Shown here: positions 53,068 through 62,046 of the stretch, one piece after another | Numbering within the stretch: position 1 is the first letter of the stretch | Layout of the letters: each line of letters begins with the position of its first letter | Position numbers and translations under genes: made by a program | The notes under the pieces: generated by a model | Told to the model about the DNA's origin: nothing | Seen by the model: the letters and a program-made list of their open reading frames with translations, nothing else | Databases searched by the model: none | Assembly: GCF_013303125.1 (NCBI RefSeq) | Contig: NZ_JABTTE010000013.1 | Location: forward strand, 1-64,000 | DNA from: Calidifontibacillus erzurumensis | GTDB lineage: Bacteria > Bacillota > Bacilli > Bacillales > Bacillaceae_J | Reading direction: 5' to 3' | Length of the DNA: 64,000 bases

Positions 53068-53580
53068 ATGATTAGAGATAAGATTGATAAAATCTTAGAT
53101 AGTTTACCAGAAGAAGAGTTAAAAAAAGTTTATTGGTCCATTTCGTCTATTCAGGAAGAGTATTTATTTAATAAAAACTTACAGGAAAAAGGTGTAACAG
53201 TTACAACCCTCGTTGAGGAAGCAGAAGAAATTATAGATTTATGGGACCGCACATTTGCAAAAGACATTAGTGAAGAAGTAAAAAAAGAAATCTATTACGA
53301 TCAGTTTAAATGGCATATTTTCAGTTATGAAAAGAAAGATTGTTTAAAAGATGATGATGCAAGAAAAGCATTTGATGCGTTGCCTAAGGAAAAAGTTTAT
53401 GTCATGTATCAAGGGTTACCTTTGATTTATCTTTATACAAATGCGAATAAGGTTGAGGCAAAGGTTTTTGATTCACAACAAGACATTTATATTTTTGATA
53501 CAAATTTCACTTGGACATATGTCCGTACCCATGAATTAATGTGTGGTCCATATTTTTATAAGGTCAATGAAATGTCATAG
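53068..53580 (+). CDS. DUF4275-like protein
   Basis: A 170-residue soluble acidic protein. The stretches FKWHIFSYEKKDCL and DIYIFDTNFTWTYVRTHE, followed by CGPYF, resemble the DUF4275 family of Bacilli. That family has no known role and is often found among polymorphic-toxin or defence-adjacent genes. GGGGGAATAAG precedes the ATG. A decayed HicB-like gene follows by 2 bases, so the two were probably an operon. Confidence 0.65.
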   Translation: MIRDKIDKILDSLPEEELKKVYWSISSIQEEYLFNKNLQEKGVTVTTLVEEAEEIIDLWDRTFAKDISEEVKKEIYYDQFKWHIFSYEKKDCLKDDDARKAFDALPKEKVYVMYQGLPLIYLYTNANKVEAKVFDSQQDIYIFDTNFTWTYVRTHELMCGPYFYKVNEMS

Positions 53581-53582
53581 AG

Positions 53583-54233
53583 TTGTATAAAAGAGAAAGC
53601 ATAGGTTCTATTATCTATGAACCCCCAAATAATCGTTATCATGAAGGATCTGTGGCTATAACAAATCCCGTTAAATTCGTTTATCCTGCATTCATAAAAA
53701 AGACGATGATGGATTTTTTGTGTTTTTTCCCTACTCTGTTTCCTGAAGCAGGATGGGACTTTCCTTTATCAACAGGGGAAACAAGATATAAAGCGATACA
53801 AAATGCAAAAAAGGATTTAGCTTACTCATTGCCGTGAACCCTATACGACAATGAAGAGCTTCCAGAACCCATACCTATAAATAAGAATGACATTTCCGAA
53901 GGGATGGAATTAATCGATATAGAGACATCATTTGAACCTTACGCTGAAGAAATACAAGAACATTTAAAATATCGCCATTGGCACATTACCTATTATTGCG
54001 AAGAAAAAGATGATTATTTTGAAGCTATTGGTTATAAAAATGAACAAGGGACGTGGGACATCTTTTTTAATGATTGTCCTGAAGATTATAAAAAACTATT
54101 TAATTCATTCTGTAAGAAAAATCCTGATGATCCTAATGATCCGTTTCTTTTTACAGTCAAATTAAGAGCAGAAGCCGAGGAAAAATTTTTTCAATTGGTT
54201 GAGGATATCATTGCGAAACAGAAGAAGGAATAA
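53583..54233 (+). pseudogene. Broken gene with HicB-like N-terminal domain and unknown C-terminal domain
   Basis: One frame runs from 53583 to 54233 but is cut by TGA at 53835-53837. Before it, VYPAFIKK and later FPEAGWDFPLSTGETRYKAI flank a short stretch that only makes sense in the next frame (KDDDGFFVFFP). This indicates two compensating indels around 53700-53745. Restored, it resembles a HicB-type antitoxin fold. After the stop comes LYDNEELPEPIP, then an acidic domain to residue about 216. No HicA toxin is adjacent. The 3' part (ATG 53904) lacks a ribosome binding site. Confidence 0.65.
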
Positions 54234-54288
54234 ACGAATACATCATAAACAATGTTCGAAAATTATAGAAACGCTAATTAATTGATAC

Positions 54289-54331
54289 TGCCCCCAAAAC
54301 ATTAGATTATTGCTTCTAACTTTTGGGGGCA
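54289..54331. terminator. Bidirectional terminator between the broken gene and the aldehyde dehydrogenase gene
   Basis: TGCCCCCAAAA (54289-54299) pairs perfectly with TTTTGGGGGCA (54321-54331), with further pairing inside (TTAGA/TCTAA). It ends the sigma-54 operon on the minus strand. Confidence 0.8.
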
Positions 54332-54380
54332 CTTAAAAGGCTTAAAAAATCTATAAAACTATCTCATTTAATATAGTCAG

Positions 54381-55784
54381 CTATTCCTTATATTGAATAC
54401 CATTAATCGTTATCGTTTTTAAAGTAGTGAAAAATTCTTTCGCTGCTTGACCTTGCTCGCGAGCGCCAGTACCTGAATTTTTTATTCCGCCAAACGGGGC
54501 TTGCGGTTCAGCTCCACCCGTTTCATCATTAATTTGTACAAGGCCGACTTCACTGCGATCGATAAAATCGAAAGCCTTTTGAATATTCGTTGTGTAAATC
54601 GAAGCACTTAATCCAAAGTCCGATTCATTCGCTAAGCGCACAGCTTCTTCATAATCTGCCACTTTAAAAATAGCTAAAACCGGTCCAAATACTTCTTCCT
54701 TTGCTAAATCCATATCGTGCGTAACATTTGTAAACAATGTTGGTTCTACAAAATACCCTTCTGACAACTCAGCAACAGGCTTGCCTCCGAAAATACATTT
54801 CGCTCCTTGTCCCTTTGCCCGCTCAATATGCTCAAGTACATTTTCAAATTGTTGTTTCGAAGCAAGAGGGCCCATTGTTACTCCTGCTTTTATTTGCTTC
54901 GCATTTTCGATTAGTTTTTCCACTACCGCATCGTATACCGGCGCTTCAATATACACGCGGCTTGTCGCTGTACAGCGCTGCCCTGTTTGTTTCATCGCTC
55001 CTTCTATTGTTTTGGCGGCTGCTAAGTCTAAATCGGCATCCGCTAAAATAATGGCCGCATTTTTCCCGCCTAGCTCTAGCTGAATTTTTTTCTTCGTCGG
55101 ACCTGCCACATCTAAAATTTGTTGGCCTACAGCGTTCGAGCCTGTAAAGGAAATCGCTTTCACTTTTGGTGATTCAATTAAAACTTTCCCTAGTTTCGAA
55201 CCGCGCCCTTGCACAATATTTAATACATGATCCGGCAAGCCTGCTTTTACAAATAAATCCGCAATATACTGACTTGTAAGTGCTACTTCAATCGACGGTT
55301 TCCAAACAACCGTATTGCCATAAACGAGCGCCGGAGCTATTTTCCAAAGAGGAATTGCAATTGGGAAATTCCATGGTGTAATGACCGCGACAACTCCTAA
55401 AGGAACACGTTTCGTAAAAATCATTTTATCGTCAGAAGCCGATGGCAGCACCTCGCCAGTTGCACGCATGCCTTCCTGTGAAAAATAACGTAAAATGGAG
55501 GCGCCACGTTTGACTTCTCCGATCATTTCTGGTACCGTTTTTCCCATCTCTTTTGAAGCGAGCCCTGCTAGAGGTTCCATATGTTCCATTAATAAATTTG
55601 CCATTGCCTGTAAAATTTCGCCACGTGCAACCGATGACATTCTACTCCACTTTTGGAACGCTTCCTCACTCTCATTGATTTTAGCTTCTGTTTCTGAAAT
55701 CGTGTGTAATTCGATTTTTCCAATACATTCCGATGTATTAGCCGGATTAAACTGTACACGAATCTCCCTTACACTCATGACCAT
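54381..55784 (-). CDS. NAD(P)-dependent aldehyde dehydrogenase (semialdehyde dehydrogenase-like)
   Basis: A 467-residue aldehyde dehydrogenase that forms a free acid. The general base Glu lies in LELGGKNAAI and the nucleophile Cys in TGQRCTATSRV. The cofactor loop is in VITPWNFPIAIPLWKIAPAL. Genome context (omega-aminotransferase, alanine dehydrogenase, GabP-like permease) points to oxidation of an omega-semialdehyde such as succinate or malonate semialdehyde. AGGAGGG lies 7 bases before the ATG; third gene of the sigma-54 operon. Confidence 0.9.
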   Translation of the reverse strand: MVMSVREIRVQFNPANTSECIGKIELHTISETEAKINESEEAFQKWSRMSSVARGEILQAMANLLMEHMEPLAGLASKEMGKTVPEMIGEVKRGASILRYFSQEGMRATGEVLPSASDDKMIFTKRVPLGVVAVITPWNFPIAIPLWKIAPALVYGNTVVWKPSIEVALTSQYIADLFVKAGLPDHVLNIVQGRGSKLGKVLIESPKVKAISFTGSNAVGQQILDVAGPTKKKIQLELGGKNAAIILADADLDLAAAKTIEGAMKQTGQRCTATSRVYIEAPVYDAVVEKLIENAKQIKAGVTMGPLASKQQFENVLEHIERAKGQGAKCIFGGKPVAELSEGYFVEPTLFTNVTHDMDLAKEEVFGPVLAIFKVADYEEAVRLANESDFGLSASIYTTNIQKAFDFIDRSEVGLVQINDETGGAEPQAPFGGIKNSGTGAREQGQAAKEFFTTLKTITINGIQYKE

Positions 55785-55795
55785 TAATATCCCTC

Positions 55796-56923
55796 CTAAC
55801 CTACAGTTACTTCCAGCAATTTTTCAACTGGTGTATACGGTACATTGTGCGCTTCAGCCACTGCCTTATAAGTAATTTGACCAGCGATTACATTTAACCC
55901 TTTTAAAAGTGCCGTATTTTCTAAGCAAGCGCGCTCATAACCTTTATTTGCAATTTGCAACGCATATGGAACGGTGACGTTTGATAGAGCTATTGTCGAC
56001 GTACGTGATACCGCTCCCGGAATGTTGGCCACCGCATAGTGAAGGACCCCATGTTTTTCATAAACCGGATTGCTATGGGTTGTAATTCGATCAATGGTTT
56101 CGATAGCTCCGCCTTGATCAACGGCAACATCAATAATTACACTTCCCGGTGTCATTTGTTTGACCATTTTTTCTGATACAATACGAGGTGTGCGCGCTCC
56201 CGGAATGAGCACTGCCCCAATTAATAAATCCGCTCTTTTCACTTGTTCTTCAACGTTAAACAGATTTGAAAAACACGTTCTTACTTTCCCTTCAAATAAA
56301 TCATCCAATTGACGTAATCGCTCAACGTTCGTATCTAGTATCGTAACATCTGCACCTAATCCTAATGCCATTTTGGCTGCATTCGTACCTACAACACCGC
56401 CGCCAATAATGACTACATTGGCTGGTGCTACACTAGGTACACCACCTAGAAGCATTCCTTTCCCACCAGCGTGTTTTTCTAAGAAATGTGCACCGATTTG
56501 CACAGACATGCGGCCAGCTACTTCGCTCATCGGTGTTAAAATCGGCAATGTTCCATTCGCTAGCTGAATCGTTTCATAAGCAATCGCTATAACTCCCTTT
56601 TCCATTAAAGCTTTCGTTAATAGAGGTTCTGCCGCTAAATGTAAAAATGTAAATAAGATTTGATCTTTTTTAAAATAATCAAATTCTGATGGTAATGGCT
56701 CTTTTACCTTCATGACCATTTCAGCATCCCAAGCATCAGCTGCAGATGAAACAATTTTCGCTCCTGCCGCGATATATGCCTCATCGCTGAAGCCGCTTCC
56801 TACACCTGCTCCCTTTTCAACGAGCACTTCGTGTCCCCTTTGTACTAAGTCATAAACCCCTGCTGGTGTTAGACTTACTCGATTTTCATTATCTTTAATT
56901 TCCTTTGGAATCCCGATAATCAT
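55796..56923 (-). CDS. ald: Alanine dehydrogenase
   Basis: A 375-residue NAD-dependent L-alanine dehydrogenase. It starts [20 protein letters not shown], with substrate-binding Arg and Lys in the expected places ([15 protein letters not shown]). The Rossmann motif is [16 protein letters not shown], and the catalytic region contains VDQGG. It would regenerate pyruvate from the alanine made by the adjacent pyruvate-dependent aminotransferase. Four bases separate it from that gene's stop, and AAAAGGAG precedes the ATG. Confidence 0.96.
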   Translation of the reverse strand: MIIGIPKEIKDNENRVSLTPAGVYDLVQRGHEVLVEKGAGVGSGFSDEAYIAAGAKIVSSAADAWDAEMVMKVKEPLPSEFDYFKKDQILFTFLHLAAEPLLTKALMEKGVIAIAYETIQLANGTLPILTPMSEVAGRMSVQIGAHFLEKHAGGKGMLLGGVPSVAPANVVIIGGGVVGTNAAKMALGLGADVTILDTNVERLRQLDDLFEGKVRTCFSNLFNVEEQVKRADLLIGAVLIPGARTPRIVSEKMVKQMTPGSVIIDVAVDQGGAIETIDRITTHSNPVYEKHGVLHYAVANIPGAVSRTSTIALSNVTVPYALQIANKGYERACLENTALLKGLNVIAGQITYKAVAEAHNVPYTPVEKLLEVTVG

Positions 56924-56927
56924 GTTA

Positions 56928-58259
56928 TTACACTCCTTTTACAACAACTTCATTTTGTAAATAAGCCAATGTTTCATCAACGATCCGTAAAATATCATTT
57001 AATTCATCCTTTGTTATGATTAATGGCGGTGAAAAAACAAGCGTATCTTGATCATATGTCACTGTACGTAAAATTAATCCGCGTTTGACCATTTCCTTCA
57101 CTGCAATTGGACTTAATAGCGGATCAAACCGTTCACCCGTTTCACGATTTTTCACAAATTCAATCGCACCTAATAAACCAAATGTACGCACTTTTCCAAT
57201 GAAATCATACTTTTTTTGCAATGCTTGAAATCCTTTCAGCATCTCTTCGCCCATTTCTTTCGCATTTTGTACAAGACCTTCCCGCTCAATAATTTCAATA
57301 TTTTTCAATCCTACAGCACAAGCTAATGCATGACCGCTATACGTATAGCCATGCATAAGGATCCCTTTTGATAATGCGCATAAATCTCTATGAATTTTTT
57401 CAGAAATCAAAACCCCGCCAAGCTGCACATACCCACTCGATACACCTTTTGCAAAAGTCATCATATCTGGCACTACACCAAAATGCTCGATGCCGAAGTT
57501 TTTCCCTGTACGTCCAAAGCCCGTAATAACTTCATCTGCAATAAATAAAACACCGTATTCATCACAAATTTCACGCACTTCTTTGAAATAATCCGGCTTT
57601 GGCACATTGACACCGCCTGCACCTTGGACAGGCTCTGATATAAACGCCGCGACATTTTCTGGACCGAGCTCTAGAATCAATTTTCGGAGTTCCGCTGCTG
57701 AATCTTTATTTACATAGTAAAAGTCCGGTGCCGGTGAGTTAGTAAATTTGCGAAACCCTTCAATCCCTGTTGCGTTGGTAGATCCGAAAGCGACCCCATG
57801 GTACGACAATGTGCGGGAAATTATTTTTTGGCGATTTGGTTGACCTTTTAAAATCCAGTAATGACGTGCAAGTTTTATAGCTGTATCATTAGATTCTGAT
57901 CCACCGGACGTAAAGAACACTGTATTCAAATCCCCTGGTGCCATCTGGGCAATTTTCGCTGCAAGTTTAATCGCCGGCTCATTACTAAACGTAGCAAAAC
58001 ATGAACTAAATGCTAGCTTCTCCATTTGCTCTTTCGCCACTTCAGCAATCTCGGTCCGTCCGTGGCCGATATTTACATTCCATAAAGATGACATCCCATC
58101 AATGTACGTTTTTCCCCCTAAATCTTTTAAATAAATTCCTTTTCCTTCACAAAATATGGCTGCTGGCCCATAGATTTGTTGCTCCTCAATCGAGGATGTA
58201 GGATGCAGGAAATGCTTTTGATCCAATGATTTTAATTGCTCTACTAATTGAACTGTCAT
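56928..58259 (-). CDS. Class III (omega) aminotransferase
   Basis: A 443-residue PLP enzyme. The PLP Lys lies in [11 protein letters not shown], the Asp that holds the ring nitrogen in [14 protein letters not shown], and the substrate phosphate region in [17 protein letters not shown]. It moves an amino group from an omega-amino acid or diamine, most likely to pyruvate given the neighbouring alanine dehydrogenase. GABA, beta-alanine, taurine or putrescine are candidates. First gene of the operon behind a sigma-54 promoter; a GAGGTTG site precedes the ATG. Confidence 0.92.
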   Translation of the reverse strand: MTVQLVEQLKSLDQKHFLHPTSSIEEQQIYGPAAIFCEGKGIYLKDLGGKTYIDGMSSLWNVNIGHGRTEIAEVAKEQMEKLAFSSCFATFSNEPAIKLAAKIAQMAPGDLNTVFFTSGGSESNDTAIKLARHYWILKGQPNRQKIISRTLSYHGVAFGSTNATGIEGFRKFTNSPAPDFYYVNKDSAAELRKLILELGPENVAAFISEPVQGAGGVNVPKPDYFKEVREICDEYGVLFIADEVITGFGRTGKNFGIEHFGVVPDMMTFAKGVSSGYVQLGGVLISEKIHRDLCALSKGILMHGYTYSGHALACAVGLKNIEIIEREGLVQNAKEMGEEMLKGFQALQKKYDFIGKVRTFGLLGAIEFVKNRETGERFDPLLSPIAVKEMVKRGLILRTVTYDQDTLVFSPPLIITKDELNDILRIVDETLAYLQNEVVVKGV

Positions 58260-58343
58260 TCTATCAACCTCTTTCTTGTAAGTTTACGCTAGAAACAAAA
58301 CAATAAAACTTCCATTTACTACAGGATTGTTTACTAAATAAAA

Positions 58344-58360
58344 AGCAAGTTTGATGCCAA
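58344..58360 (-). promoter_or_regulatory. Sigma-54 (-24/-12) promoter of the aminotransferase operon
   Basis: On the minus strand TTGGCATCAAACTTGCT matches YTGGCAC-N5-TTGCW, with GG and GC exactly 10 bases apart. It lies 85 bases before the aminotransferase start and is read by SigL RNA polymerase. The adjacent gene encodes an activator with the GAFTGA motif. Confidence 0.88.
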
Positions 58361-58497
58361 GTTACTGGTGATGAAAAATTTTCTTATTCCAAGCTCAAAA
58401 AACGATATTGAAAAAACATTTTAAGACGAGGCGTTCTCTTTAAACGACTTCCATTCGTTGATGTCAATTCAGGTCTAATCAATTAAGCAATAAAAAA

Positions 58498-58528
58498 CTG
58501 TCCAAAAAGTTCCCCACTTTCTAGACAG
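58498..58528 (-). terminator. Terminator of the sigma-54 activator gene
   Basis: CTGTC (58498-58502) pairs with GACAG (58524-58528), with an inner AAAGT/ACTTT stem, and TTTTTT follows on the minus strand. It lies between the activator and its target promoter. Confidence 0.75.
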
Positions 58529-58642
58529 CTACATTCAACCGAACTATGTTTCATTTTTCATTATTATTTCAAAATACATTATGCATTTTTGAATTATTTT
58601 GGGTTTTTTTGAATACTCTTTGCTAAAATAAACAATTATTGC

Positions 58643-58668
58643 ATTTTTGCATCACTTCATGCAAAAAT
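58643..58668. promoter_or_regulatory. Candidate upstream activating sequence for the sigma-54 operon
   Basis: ATTTTTGCAT-CACTTC-ATGCAAAAAT is a perfect 10-bp inverted repeat, about 290 bases upstream of the -24/-12 promoter and just past the activator stop. A related imperfect repeat, TTCAAAA-N12-TTTTGAA (about 58568-58593), lies nearby. The position suits enhancer binding by the Fis-type domain of the activator. Confidence 0.65.
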
Positions 58669-58686
58669 TCACCATTGTTTTTTCAA

Positions 58687-60321
58687 TTATTCATACACCA
58701 CACTCTTCGTTAGCTGATAACGTTGAATTTTTCTTACTAATGTAGACTGATTGCAGCCTAATGCTTCAGCGGCTTGCCTTATACTTTTATGCTGCGACAA
58801 TGCTTTTTTAATAACTTCCTTTTCAAAGGCCGCCACTTGCTCCTTCAGTGATCCGGTATATTGAGAAATGTCCATATTGCTACTTTCTATTGATTTTGAT
58901 AGTGGTTGACCTACTATATTATTGCTCTTCTTTTTCGTCGCTCCTTTTAGTTCTTCTCGAATCATACTGGCAGTAATTTTCGGCTGATTCGCTAATAATG
59001 ATACCCGTTCGATAATATTTTTTAACTGACGTACATTTCCTGGCCAATCATACTCTTCCAGCACCTTTAATGCTTCTTTATCAAGCGTTCGATGTATATG
59101 ATACCTTTGTTCAAATATCCTTAAAAAATGGTAAACAAGGGGGACAATATCTTCGCGTCGCTCTCGCAATGGTGGAATTTCGATCGGAATGATGTTTAAA
59201 CGATAATATAAATCTTCACGAAAACTTCTTTGTTGCACCATTTCAGCTAAATTCCGATTGGTTGCCGCAATGATTCGCACATCAATAGGAATCGGCTTCG
59301 TACTTCCAATTCGCTGAACCTCTGATTCTTGTAAAACCCGCAATAATTTTGCCTGCAATTGCAGGGGCATTTCTCCAATTTCATCTAAAAAAATCGTACC
59401 TCCGTTAGCCGTTTCGAAAATGCCCGCTTTACCACCTTTTTTTGCACCAGTGAAAGCCCCTTCCACATAACCAAAAAGTTCCGATTCCAACAGCGATTCT
59501 GGAATCGCACTACAGTTAATCGTTAGCATTTGTTTTGTATTTCTTCGGCTATTTAAATAGATGAGTTTTGCTACTTCCTCTTTACCAACACCAGACTCTC
59601 CTTCAATCAAAACTGTTGAATCTACTTCAGCTACTCTTAAAATTCTTTTTAACACTTTTTGCATCGCAGGAGATGCCGCAACGATATTCATTTTCTTTTG
59701 CTCTTGATTATTCAACTCTTCAATTCTTTGTTTAAATCTCTCATTTTGAATTTCTAGTTTTTTCACTTCTTCCTCAAGATTTTTTAACCTCGACATATCC
59801 CGAGTTATAATGAGCACATATTGCAGTTCCCCAACCTCATCAAAAATTGGCTTTCCTGTCACTAAAAAACATTTATTATTCAAAAAAGTCTGAAAAATCG
59901 TGACATCTTCCTTTGTTTCTAACACTTTCAATGTTAACGAATCGCTCATTTCCCCTTCGGCCACTAAATCCTTTGCATATCGATTGATACAGTTAATCCC
60001 TACAATTTCAATATCAAGATCGTTTTGAAAGATGATTTTACCGTCCTTGTTACTAATCGTAATTCCATCGGATAAAGAATTTAATAATTTCATAGATAGA
60101 GGATTTAAAATGTCCGTATCATTGTACTGTTGAATGGGTCTTGCGTAAAAAAGTTTCCCAGTTGGCGAATGAATGACATGAACATAAAAATCTTCTGAAG
60201 TGTAATTCTCCACGCCTTCCTCATATTGTGCATAAATTTTTTCTACTTGTTCCATGGGAAGGTTGCTTGAAAACTTTACCTCGTTTTCTTGAACATAAAA
60301 AAAATGCTCTGTTTTATGCAT
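58687..60321 (-). CDS. Sigma-54-dependent transcriptional activator (PAS-AAA+-Fis)
   Basis: A 544-residue enhancer-binding protein. A PAS-like sensor covers about residues 75-180 and a short coiled coil 180-210. The AAA+ domain has Walker A GESGVGKE (241-248), the sigma-54-contacting GAFTGA loop (288-293) and Walker B GGTIFLDEIGEMP. The C-terminal Fis helix-turn-helix contains IRQAAEALGCNQSTLVRKIQ. It probably activates the adjacent aminotransferase operon, like GabR/RocR-type activators of Bacilli. The signal is unknown. Confidence 0.93.
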   Translation of the reverse strand: MHKTEHFFYVQENEVKFSSNLPMEQVEKIYAQYEEGVENYTSEDFYVHVIHSPTGKLFYARPIQQYNDTDILNPLSMKLLNSLSDGITISNKDGKIIFQNDLDIEIVGINCINRYAKDLVAEGEMSDSLTLKVLETKEDVTIFQTFLNNKCFLVTGKPIFDEVGELQYVLIITRDMSRLKNLEEEVKKLEIQNERFKQRIEELNNQEQKKMNIVAASPAMQKVLKRILRVAEVDSTVLIEGESGVGKEEVAKLIYLNSRRNTKQMLTINCSAIPESLLESELFGYVEGAFTGAKKGGKAGIFETANGGTIFLDEIGEMPLQLQAKLLRVLQESEVQRIGSTKPIPIDVRIIAATNRNLAEMVQQRSFREDLYYRLNIIPIEIPPLRERREDIVPLVYHFLRIFEQRYHIHRTLDKEALKVLEEYDWPGNVRQLKNIIERVSLLANQPKITASMIREELKGATKKKSNNIVGQPLSKSIESSNMDISQYTGSLKEQVAAFEKEVIKKALSQHKSIRQAAEALGCNQSTLVRKIQRYQLTKSVVYE

Positions 60322-60401
60322 CCATTTTTAATCTCCCTTCACCAGTTATTTCCTACTATTTATTTTATGACTCTCATCTGTTAATCACAAATATAAAAAA
60401 A

Positions 60402-60463
60402 AGAATCTGCATCTAAAATGTCCACCTAATGAAAAGGCTTACATTCAATAGAAGCAGATTCTT
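60402..60463 (-). terminator. Terminator after GabP-like permease gene
   Basis: AAGAATCTGC (about 60410) pairs with GCAGATTCTT (about 60454-60463) around a long loop; A/T-rich flank on the minus strand. Long loop lowers confidence. Confidence 0.45.
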
Positions 60464-60470
60464 ACCTCTC

Positions 60471-61901
60471 TTAATTTACTTCAGATACTAACGTTTCCAC
60501 TTCCTCATTCTTCGATTGCGATAGACTTGGCTTCATCTTTCTCATAAAGAAAAATAATCCAACTGACACAAGAAACACAGCCGTACTTAAATAAAACTGT
60601 GGTTTCAAGCTTTCGATGAATACTTGACAAATATAAACAGCGATAAGCAAGAATATCGTTGCATACGTTAAATAAGGAAACATCCACATACGAATCGGCA
60701 ATTCAGGTCCATTCGCCTTTATGAATTCTTTACGGAAGCGGATTTGTGAAATCGCAATGAAAATATAAACGATAATCATTAAACCGCCTACGCAGTTTCC
60801 TAGGAAGTAGAAAATAACATCTGGCGAAATAAAATATAGCATTGCACAAATATACGCCACAATTGTACTGCCAATAATTGCAGGTACTGGTGCACCACGT
60901 TTATTTTTAATCCTCGAGAAAAATTTCGGGGCATCCCCTTGGCGCGACATTTCTAATAACATACGTGAGCTTGTGTATAATGCTGAGTTTAAAACCGAAA
61001 CTAATGATACGAAAATAACGACTTGCATAATTTCAGCTGCAATAGGCAGCCCTGCCATCCTTAAAATGTTCGCATATGGTGCTGCTAAATTTTCCGCATC
61101 ATTCCATCGTAAAACGAAAACCATAATTGTAACCGAACCTACAAAGAATAACCCTAAACGGAATACAACGTTGCGAATGGCCCGCACAATATTTTTTGCT
61201 GGATTTTCGGACTCAGCTGCTGCAATTGCAGCTACTTCTGCACCACAAATGGAAAAAATAACAAACACAATCGCAGTTAAAATCGGAACAAACCCTTGTG
61301 GAGCAAAACCACCATGATTAAACAATATGCCGAATCCTTCTGGCTCAAAAGTCGGCCATACACCTAAAATCATTAACGTACCAACAATTAAAAACACAAC
61401 AATGGCTGTCACTTTAAAGAAAGAGACCCAATACTCGAATTCACCAAAAGTTTTTACAGAGTATACATTGATCAATGTCATAAGCAATGTAATTCCGACT
61501 GAACCGACCCAAACAGGTATAACCGGAAACCAAGCATTAATCATCCCGCCAATTAATGCTGCTTCAAGGCCTACAATGAATACCCAACTTGCCCAGTATA
61601 GCCAGCCTACGGTAAAGCCCGCCCATTCTCCAACATATTTAGAAGCATAGGAAGCAAAAGTCCCCATCTCTGGGTCACCACTTTGCTTCATCCCTAATGC
61701 TAATTCACCTGAAGCCATTTCACCAACCATTTGCATAATTAACACAATAATCAAACAGGCAATTCCGTAGGAAAATATAACTGCAGGACCTGTACTTAAA
61801 ATATTTTTACCAGTACCAACGAATAAGCCTGTTCCAATGACACCACCAATCGAAATCATTGTAATGTGCCGGGTCTTTAAAGAGTTTTGTAATTTTCCCA
61901 T
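60471..61901 (-). CDS. GabP-like amino acid permease
   Basis: A 476-residue APC-superfamily permease with 12 hydrophobic segments. It starts LKTRHITMISIGGVIGTGLFVGTG, the classical first-helix phrase of GABA/proline/lysine permeases, and has ICGAEVAAIAAAESENP in helix 6. Next to the aminotransferase operon and its activator, it probably imports GABA or a related omega-amino acid. GGAGGAG precedes the ATG. No sigma-54 motif was found directly upstream. Confidence 0.88.
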   Translation of the reverse strand: MGKLQNSLKTRHITMISIGGVIGTGLFVGTGKNILSTGPAVIFSYGIACLIIVLIMQMVGEMASGELALGMKQSGDPEMGTFASYASKYVGEWAGFTVGWLYWASWVFIVGLEAALIGGMINAWFPVIPVWVGSVGITLLMTLINVYSVKTFGEFEYWVSFFKVTAIVVFLIVGTLMILGVWPTFEPEGFGILFNHGGFAPQGFVPILTAIVFVIFSICGAEVAAIAAAESENPAKNIVRAIRNVVFRLGLFFVGSVTIMVFVLRWNDAENLAAPYANILRMAGLPIAAEIMQVVIFVSLVSVLNSALYTSSRMLLEMSRQGDAPKFFSRIKNKRGAPVPAIIGSTIVAYICAMLYFISPDVIFYFLGNCVGGLMIIVYIFIAISQIRFRKEFIKANGPELPIRMWMFPYLTYATIFLLIAVYICQVFIESLKPQFYLSTAVFLVSVGLFFFMRKMKPSLSQSKNEEVETLVSEVN

Positions 61902-62046
61902 TTAACTCCTCCTTTATCAAAGCGACGTGATAAATTTTCAATTTAACTTATATACTTTTTGGAATTTTCGGAAATTAATCAAGTGAATTTCGCTTGAACT
62001 TCTCCTCTACATAAAATGCGTGAAGGAAGCTTCGAAAAGTTCGAAG

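Noticed and set aside
53583..54233. Functional HicAB toxin-antitoxin system
   Set aside because: The HicB-like frame is interrupted and no HicA-like gene lies on either side.
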